From contig JAPLWC010000051.1 in assembly GCA_026396845.1 (NCBI GenBank), positions 1 to 9,728 of the forward strand: a DNA stretch of 9,728 nucleotides, read 5' to 3'. The notes under the pieces are model-generated. The model did no database searches. It saw only the letters and a program-made list of their open reading frames with translations, and was not told the DNA's origin. The stretch is from Candidatus Gottesmanbacteria bacterium (GTDB lineage: Bacteria; Patescibacteriota; Microgenomatia; UBA10105; UBA927). Below are positions 6,183 to 9,728 of the stretch, in pieces. Each line of letters starts with the position of its first letter. Position 1 is the stretch's first letter. The translations under genes were made by a program, and so were the position numbers.

Positions 6183-6839
6183 ATGACACCTGAAGTAAAA
6201 TCAGTCCCTGTCTATTTGGAAGACGCTGGGAGTCAAGTTTGGACTCCGTACAACATTAGCGAGCGGCCGGATGATACGGTCCATATTACGCCGTGGGTTA
6301 CGACCGAAGTGAAAGATTTTTCTCAGGAAGAATTCACATTGCCAGTGCCCTGGGATAAACCCGTGCTCGTCATGAAGATCACCCCTCATAAGTTTAAAGT
6401 CGGTGAGACAGGGGTGCTAAAGATTTTTAAAACGAAATGTACGTTTGTAAACACGGTATCCAAAGATAAAAAAATTATTTTTTCTGCTCCCATACCTCAC
6501 GGCAAAAGGGATGTTATCAGCACCGTGAGTTTTTCCGTAAGAATAATCAATAGTTTTGTGAGGATGATACCGGCTATATTGAGCGCCAATACGATCCCGA
6601 GACTTTTCGTCAGCGCGTCAAGTATCCGTGTGGATACCGCGAGTGCCGGACCCGTGATCCCCATCCGGAATCCCGCGAAATACGCGGTGCCGGCCATAAT
6701 TCCCAATGTAATGATAAACGGGAGAAAACCTTTAAGGTCTTCTGCCGAGGAAAACATGGCGTTACTTACAGCCAAAAGTAAATATATTCCACCCACATAT
6801 CCCCAAGTAGCCCGATTTCCCCAAAAAGGGACGTATTGA
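6183..6839 (+). CDS. Unknown protein; 3' half overlaps the opposite-strand gene
   Basis: The frame is open for 218 residues, but only about the first 105 look like natural protein: acidic and Trp-containing (DAGSQVWTPYNISERPDDT, FTLPVPWDKPVLVMKITPHKF), then a Lys-rich end (KIFKTKCTFVNTVSKDKKIIF). From 6497 on, the frame runs antisense to the metalloprotease-like membrane gene, and its residues look like shadow translation. A perfect TATAAT just before the ATG supports expression. An A7 run at 6468-6474 lies at the junction. A slip there would end the protein at about 6526 or 6551, giving a normal 115-120 residue gene. No family recognised. The start and N-terminal half are fairly credible, the C-terminal half is doubtful. 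Confidence 0.5.
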   Translation: MTPEVKSVPVYLEDAGSQVWTPYNISERPDDTVHITPWVTTEVKDFSQEEFTLPVPWDKPVLVMKITPHKFKVGETGVLKIFKTKCTFVNTVSKDKKIIFSAPIPHGKRDVISTVSFSVRIINSFVRMIPAILSANTIPRLFVSASSIRVDTASAGPVIPIRNPAKYAVPAIIPNVMINGRKPLRSSAEENMALLTAKSKYIPPTYPQVARFPQKGTY

Positions 6840-7204
6840 AATAACGCGTACGATAATGCGGTTATGGCAATTATGCCCGTGAATATAGGTGCAAGGCCAA
6901 TACAATAGCGCCGGAACGGGTCAGAAGCTGCAATCATCACACTACCGGCTTTGATTTCATTCGTCTGGATTGTATCCGGCACTAACGTGAGTTTGCCGGT
7001 CCGGACACCCAATACTTCAGCCGTAAACAAATGCGACAATTCATGGATGACGGTTCCCGGGAAATTGAGGATGGTAATAATCGTGATCGCGACCGACCGT
7101 GCTCGAAAAAGCAGAATGCAGAGGTCATACGTGCTCTGCGTCAGCCGCTGGGAAAGGAAAAAGAGAAAGAAAAGTTCAGCCAATAGCAGGAGAAGAAGTA
7201 TCAT
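6497..7204 (-). CDS. Integral membrane HExxH metallopeptidase-like protein (M50-like)
   Basis: 235 residues from the ATG at 7204; an 11-codon extension to a TTG at 7237 is less likely because it would span the promoter. A first membrane helix (1-18) leads to a helix carrying FPGTVIHELSHLFTAEVLGV (48-67). HELSH (54-58) is the zinc-binding and catalytic HExxH of membrane metalloproteases. A second conserved-looking block, DPFRRYCIGLAPIFTG (95-110), and NAMFSSAEDLKGF (148-160) follow. D156 could supply the third ligand, as the LDG aspartate does in M50 site-2 proteases. That is an inference. At least six hydrophobic segments are present, so it lies in the cytoplasmic membrane. The substrate is unknown; intramembrane cleavage is plausible. 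It is divergent from the secreted nuclease, with only 27 bases between the two ATGs. Confidence 0.82.
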   Translation of the reverse strand: MILLLLLLAELFFLFFLSQRLTQSTYDLCILLFRARSVAITIITILNFPGTVIHELSHLFTAEVLGVRTGKLTLVPDTIQTNEIKAGSVMIAASDPFRRYCIGLAPIFTGIIAITALSYALFQYVPFWGNRATWGYVGGIYLLLAVSNAMFSSAEDLKGFLPFIITLGIMAGTAYFAGFRMGITGPALAVSTRILDALTKSLGIVLALNIAGIILTKLLIILTEKLTVLITSLLP

Positions 7205-7210
7205 GTCTGT

Positions 7211-7216
7211 AGTATA
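7211..7216 (-). promoter_or_regulatory. Leaderless -10 box of the metalloprotease-like gene
   Basis: The minus strand reads TATACT (7216-7211), then exactly six bases (ACAGAC), then the ATG at 7204. No good -35 is seen at standard spacing. This position supports 7204 as the start. Confidence 0.55.
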
Positions 7217-7225
7217 TGATATGCT
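7217..7225 (+). promoter_or_regulatory. Leaderless extended -10 of the nuclease gene
   Basis: TGA-TATGCT (7217-7225) is followed by exactly six bases and the ATG at 7232. There is no -35; the TGn extension could compensate. It lies 3 bp from the opposite-strand -10, so the two promoters cannot be occupied together. Confidence 0.5.
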
Positions 7226-7231
7226 CGTAAT

Positions 7232-7909
7232 ATGCAAAAGGGCCTGTGGGTGGTAGTGGTTATATCTGTGGCGTTAAACTTTACATTTATTTGTCAGGAA
7301 TACGAGCGTACGCGCGTAACCGCGGTACCGGACGGGGATAGTCTTCAGCTTGCCGACGGTAGACGCGTGCGCCTTTTAGGGATTGATGCGCCGGAAATCG
7401 GGCGCTGTCTTGCCGATGAGGCGAGGGACGAATTACGCAGTCTCGTGTTAGGTAAACATGTGAGGCTGAAAGATATAGTAACAGATGATTATGGGAGAGT
7501 TTTAGCTATTGTAATTGTGGAAGATTTCCCGACCTGGGTATCGTATATGCGCTCACGCATATTGGGTTTGCCGTTGAGTCCCGATCCATTGGTAAACCGC
7601 GGTATGCTGTCGGCAGGACTGGCGCGGGATACGTTTTCTGCCCCGAAGGACTACGCGCCGACGTTAAAACAAGCCTACGACGATGCAAAATCAAAAAAAA
7701 TCGGTATTTTTTCTTCCGTGTGCCGGACCGAGCCTTCGGGAGATTGCCTTATCAAGGGAAACATCCGCGATGGGAAGAAAACCTATCACCTGCCTGCATG
7801 CGACAATTACACACAAGTTATCGTGGATGAAGCCTTCGGCGATCACTGGTTTTGTAGCGAAGCGGAGGCTCAAGCCGCGGGTTTTGTCCGGGCGTCGGGA
7901 TGCAGATAA
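7232..7909 (+). CDS. Secreted or membrane-anchored thermonuclease (SNase family) with Cys-containing C-terminal domain
   Basis: 225 residues. An N-terminal hydrophobic segment (4-20) acts as a signal peptide or anchor; TFIC is not a good lipobox. The SNase domain spans about 26-165. It has DGD (34-36), RLLGIDAPE (47-55) and DDYGR (85-89), so the counterparts of staphylococcal nuclease D21, R35, D40, E43 and R87 are all present (D36, R47, D52, E55, R89). An insertion of about 20-25 residues (about 99-120) follows the last active-site strand. The C-terminal module (172-225) has IKGNIRDGKKTYHLPAC and HWFCSEAEAQAAGFVRA, a pattern often attached to SNases in small-genome bacteria. C172, C190 and C208 could bind metal or form a disulphide. 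Expected role: extracellular DNA/RNA breakdown for nucleotide scavenging. The last 40 bases overlap the convergent gene. Confidence 0.9.
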   Translation: MQKGLWVVVVISVALNFTFICQEYERTRVTAVPDGDSLQLADGRRVRLLGIDAPEIGRCLADEARDELRSLVLGKHVRLKDIVTDDYGRVLAIVIVEDFPTWVSYMRSRILGLPLSPDPLVNRGMLSAGLARDTFSAPKDYAPTLKQAYDDAKSKKIGIFSSVCRTEPSGDCLIKGNIRDGKKTYHLPACDNYTQVIVDEAFGDHWFCSEAEAQAAGFVRASGCR

Positions 7910-8580
7910 TGGGTGAGGCCGAGATTTTTTATCGGCGAGGGGAAGAGTTCTTCATTGAATATTTTTCCGGCAATTCTACGTTCATTCAGCGACCGGAATG
8001 TCATAGGGATGGCGAGAATCGTCTTTTTTCCGGTCAGCCGCATCAGTTTGTGAGCAAGTAGCTTTTCTCCCACGACCGTTTTGGTTGCCAGTGTGGTGTA
8101 GAGAGCATACAAGGCAAATCGGATAAAATACCGGATCGTTTGCAGAAGCGTCGGCTGAACAGAGAGTTTAGGAGTCGTTAAAAATACCATCATCGTATGT
8201 TTACCGGTTATCCTCAGGGAACCGATAAGAAACAGTGTAAAAAAGTCCGTCCAGAATCGGCCGAAGAGGTCAGGGTGAAATAATAAACAGACGGTATGCG
8301 TCTCATGGTTATAGATGAAGCGGTTCGTGAGTTGAAAGATCGAGAAGGGTTTACCCGCGGCCCACGAGGTACGCGTGATAAAACCGGTATGTTTCTTAGT
8401 ATCCGGTGAGTCTGTCAAAAGAAGGATTTTTTTCGTTTTTGCAAGGGTTGAGGTGATGGCGTGGACAAGGATTTTAGAAAGCTGCGGCGCTGTGGTAAGT
8501 CTCGCGCGGCGTATGCGGTGCATCCCTTCCGGATAGTTGGCGATGATGAGTAGGTCCGGGTGTTTGCGGAAATACTTCAT
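7870..8580 (-). CDS. Glycosyltransferase-like protein, GT-B N-terminal domain only
   Basis: 236 residues from the ATG at 8580. An upstream ATG at 8589 is also in frame but lies inside the -10 TATAAT and is probably not in the transcript. It begins LLIIANYPEGMHRIRR and has central hydrophobic helices (about 108-122 and 148-165). It ends the recognisable part with TKTVVGEKLLAHKLMRLTGKKTILAIPM (166-193), which resembles the last strand-helix-strand of a GT4 N-terminal Rossmann domain before the inter-domain linker. The nucleotide-sugar-binding C-terminal domain is absent: after about 40 basic residues the frame stops inside the convergent nuclease gene. It may be a truncated remnant or a single-domain partner. 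The family assignment is by pattern only; an unknown function is the alternative. Confidence 0.55.
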   Translation of the reverse strand: MKYFRKHPDLLIIANYPEGMHRIRRARLTTAPQLSKILVHAITSTLAKTKKILLLTDSPDTKKHTGFITRTSWAAGKPFSIFQLTNRFIYNHETHTVCLLFHPDLFGRFWTDFFTLFLIGSLRITGKHTMMVFLTTPKLSVQPTLLQTIRYFIRFALYALYTTLATKTVVGEKLLAHKLMRLTGKKTILAIPMTFRSLNERRIAGKIFNEELFPSPIKNLGLTHYLHPDARTKPAA

Positions 8581-8587
8581 GATCCGC

Positions 8588-8593
8588 ATTATA
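8588..8593 (-). promoter_or_regulatory. -10 box of the GT-like gene, deciding its start
   Basis: A perfect TATAAT (8593-8588, minus) overlaps the first in-frame ATG (8589-8587). It precedes the second ATG (8580) by 7 bases, so transcription would start at or next to the second ATG. The -35 is poor (TCGGGA, 17-base spacing). Confidence 0.6.
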
Positions 8594-8625
8594 CCACTTC
8601 GACCGAAATATCCCGAAATTGATTA

Positions 8626-8654
8626 TTGACTCATCCAATTTCACGCAGTAGAGT
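8626..8654 (+). promoter_or_regulatory. Leaderless sigma-70 promoter of the 8661 gene
   Basis: TTGACT (8626-8631), a 17-base spacer, TAGAGT (8649-8654), then exactly six bases to the ATG at 8661. The -35 matches 5 of 6 and the -10 matches 4 of 6 with ideal spacing. Confidence 0.7.
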
Positions 8655-8660
8655 TGAAGC

Positions 8661-8900
8661 ATGATCAGTGACGCAGATATTAAGAAAATGAAGAAAGTTT
8701 TTACCACAAAAGACGATCTCAAAGATCTTCGTGGACAACTGAACGACGACATTGACGGTAAACTCGTTCATCAGAAAAAAGAGATAGTAAAAGAGGTTGG
8801 TGAATATATCGCCGATACGATTGTGCCGATGTTTGATAAGCGCGATAAACAAATTGCTCGGATTGAAAAGAAGGTCGGTCTTCCTCTGATTGTGGATTGA
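8661..8900 (+). CDS. Small charged helical protein, unknown function
   Basis: 79 residues, rich in Lys and Asp, with no Cys or Trp. Nearly all is predicted helix, with heptad-like hydrophobics (IKKMKKVFTTKDDLKDLRGQLNDDIDGKL; VKEVGEYIADTIVPMFDKRDKQIARIEKKVGL), so a short coiled coil is likely. Similar short Lys/Asp-rich coiled-coil proteins are common orphans in Patescibacteria, but no function is known. The start is well supported by the promoter six bases upstream. Its stop codon directly abuts that of the convergent gene, with no bases in between. Confidence 0.75.
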   Translation: MISDADIKKMKKVFTTKDDLKDLRGQLNDDIDGKLVHQKKEIVKEVGEYIADTIVPMFDKRDKQIARIEKKVGLPLIVD

Positions 8901-9272
8901 TCACGGTTTTCCGGATCCGGTCCACTGCATTTTGATATCCTGGCTGATGGCTTTTTTTGCCAATGCAGTTGCAGCGTCATATTGACCCTGTATGATAAGT
9001 TCCGTGACATTTTTTTGGACCGGTTTGACGATATCACGTTCATATTGTTCCATGATAGGCAGGACGACGGGTGCAAGTTCAGCCACCACATCGTCCAGTT
9101 TCCCTACGGCTCTATACAACTCCTCATAATCCATGCCGGGCTTGAGGGTATCCAGGACTATCTGCGACGCCTGCTGGGCGCGCTCTTCGGTCATGCTGCC
9201 GTCGGCGAGTTTCTTTTTGATAAGGTCCACTACCTGCAATTCTATTTGCTGTCGTATATCATCCGGGGTCAT
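8901..9272 (-). CDS. Small helical protein, unknown function
   Basis: 123 residues, all-helical by pattern, soluble and acidic to neutral. It begins MTPDDIRQQIELQVVDLIKKKLADGSMTEE and continues with ERAQQASQIVLDTLKPGMDYEEL. The repeated helix pattern (ELAPVVLPIMEQYERDIV; KNVTELIIQGQYDAATALAKKAI) suggests a helical bundle. No family recognised. The ATG at 9272 is six bases after a -10 formed by the heptamer repeat. It is convergent with the 8661 gene. Confidence 0.8.
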   Translation of the reverse strand: MTPDDIRQQIELQVVDLIKKKLADGSMTEERAQQASQIVLDTLKPGMDYEELYRAVGKLDDVVAELAPVVLPIMEQYERDIVKPVQKNVTELIIQGQYDAATALAKKAISQDIKMQWTGSGKP

Positions 9273-9278
9273 AAAATA

Positions 9279-9307
9279 AGTATCATGTATCAGGTGTCAA
9301 GTATCAA
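9279..9307 (-). promoter_or_regulatory. Leaderless promoter of the 9272 gene, built from tandem heptamers
   Basis: The minus strand reads TTGATA (9307-9302), a 17-base spacer, GATACT (9284-9279), then exactly six bases to the ATG at 9272. The -35 box overlaps the stop codon of the upstream transposase gene (9306-9304). Confidence 0.55.
9280..9307. repeat. Four tandem copies of a 7-base repeat, GTATCAN
   Basis: The plus strand reads GTATCAT, GTATCAG, GTGTCAA, GTATCAA without gaps (9280-9307), with one substitution in the third copy. On the minus strand the unit is NTGATAC. Its first and last copies supply the -35 and -10 of the downstream gene. Confidence 0.85.
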
Positions 9308-9728
9308 GAACGAAAAGTTAGCTTCGTAAGCCTGCCCGCCTCTGGAGGGGCCTCGCCTTTTGAAGCTAACGTCTGTAACTTACGGTGCGCGATGGGATTT
9401 TGATGGATATATCGGGTGAGATGGAGGAGTTGTGCATCTGTTGTCACGGCAACCGCTTTATAGACACTTTGGAATAACGTACCGACGCGCCGATATTTAC
9501 GATTGAAATACATCGTGTATCGTGTCCAGAGTGAATTCATAAATTCGTCAATCCCGGGCCCGTGTTTTTGCCAGACCACCATGTGGAAATGGTTGGGCAT
9601 GAGGCAGTAGGATAAGAGGCGAATAGTTCCATAAAAATTATTCATTCGTAACAATCTGATGGCCTGATCCCGTTCCCGCCAGGAGACAGACGGATCTGTT
9701 GCCTGAGTGGAAAGTGCACCCTCATCCT
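9304..9728 (-). CDS. REP-associated tyrosine transposase (Y1/HUH, TnpA-REP family), 5' end cut by window edge
   Basis: The frame is open from the right edge to a TGA at 9306-9304, giving 141 visible codons; the N-terminus lies outside. RDQAIRLLRMNNFYGTIRLLSYCLMPNHFHMVV contains the HUH metal-binding pair (H-F-H in PNHFH). About 70 residues later, LLHLTRYIHQNPIAHRK carries the candidate catalytic Tyr (RYIHQNP), the classic TnpA-REP layout. WTRYTMYFNRKYRRVGTLFQSVYKAV between them is also typical of the family. Such single-domain enzymes nick single-stranded DNA at short palindromic REP sequences and are usually domesticated, single-copy genes. Internal start-like codons such as the TTG at 9654 are not needed because coding continues upstream. 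The tail GEAPPEAGRLTKL is encoded by an inverted repeat. Confidence 0.9.
   Translation of the reverse strand, partial: DEGALSTQATDPSVSWRERDQAIRLLRMNNFYGTIRLLSYCLMPNHFHMVVWQKHGPGIDEFMNSLWTRYTMYFNRKYRRVGTLFQSVYKAVAVTTDAQLLHLTRYIHQNPIAHRKLQTLASKGEAPPEAGRLTKLTFRS
9317..9370. repeat. 9-bp inverted repeat with GC-rich centre at the 3' end of the transposase gene
   Basis: GTTAGCTTC (9317-9325) and GAAGCTAAC (9362-9370) are perfect complements. They enclose 36 bases with a GC-rich core that can form the short internal stem CCTC-TG-GAGG. It lies entirely inside the transposase coding sequence, about 10 bases before its stop. In position and form it could be a REP/BIME-like target of the transposase, or a transcription-end hairpin on the minus strand followed by TTTTC. 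Confidence 0.5.

Noticed and set aside
7205..7237. TTG start at 7237 for the metalloprotease-like gene
   Set aside because: It would overlap the nuclease start and span both promoters, the extra 11 residues are not hydrophobic like the following helix, and the ATG at 7204 fits the six-base rule.
1408..8300. Shared 13-mer AAACAGACGGTAT near 1410 and 8285
   Set aside because: A single 13-base match within 10 kb is expected by chance; flanks are unrelated and one copy lies inside a gene.
8631..9091. Minus-strand frames opposite the 8661 gene and overlapping the 8901 gene, and the plus-strand frame at 8982-9329
   Set aside because: They are explained as antisense or out-of-frame readings of the two small genes, which have matching promoters and consistent helical composition.
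9295..9300. Perfect TTGACA (minus strand) as the -35 of the 9272 gene
   Set aside because: It is only 10 bases from the GATACT -10. TTGATA one heptamer further out has the correct 17-base spacing.

Overview
The window looks like a chromosomal segment of a small-genome bacterium of the Candidate Phyla Radiation (Patescibacteria). This is an inference. It rests on compact gene packing, the near absence of Shine-Dalgarno sequences, several short orphan proteins, a REP-associated (Y1/HUH) transposase, and a secreted nuclease of the kind such nucleotide scavengers carry. No phylogeny could be run. No tRNA, rRNA or CRISPR array was seen.

Layout. Positions 1-201 (minus) hold the N-terminal part of an NRAMP-family metal transporter that runs off the left edge. 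It is separated by an intrinsic terminator from a sigma-70 family factor (330-1340, minus), which has its own TTGTGT-N17-TATAAT promoter. A short orphan ORF (1449-1784, plus) and a 354-residue orphan protein (1832-2896, minus) follow. A divergent promoter region (2897-2976) then faces a plus-strand operon: a polytopic membrane protein with C-terminal TPRs (3055-4320) and, two bases later, lepA/EF4 (4323-6119). The membrane gene appears to have lost its 5' catalytic part, and its promoter-proximal ATG is one base out of frame.

From 6183 onward is a string of short, mostly convergent or divergent accessory genes: an unknown plus-strand ORF (6183-6839) whose 3' half lies antisense to an integral membrane HELSH metalloprotease-like protein (6497-7204, minus); a membrane-anchored or secreted staphylococcal-nuclease-type protein with a Cys-containing C-terminal domain (7232-7909, plus); a truncated GT-B-like protein (7870-8580, minus); a 79-residue charged helical protein (8661-8900, plus); a 123-residue helical protein (8901-9272, minus); and the right-edge REP-type transposase (9304-9728, minus).

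The most striking feature is regulatory. At least six genes have a sigma-70 -10 box ending only 6-9 bases before the start codon, most of them exactly 6, so transcription should begin at or next to the A of ATG (leaderless mRNA). Two such promoters are packed back to back in 27 bp between the metalloprotease-like gene and the nuclease. Another is built from a 4-copy heptamer tandem repeat. The sigma factor encoded here has substitutions at positions equivalent to -10-recognition residues of E. coli sigma-70.
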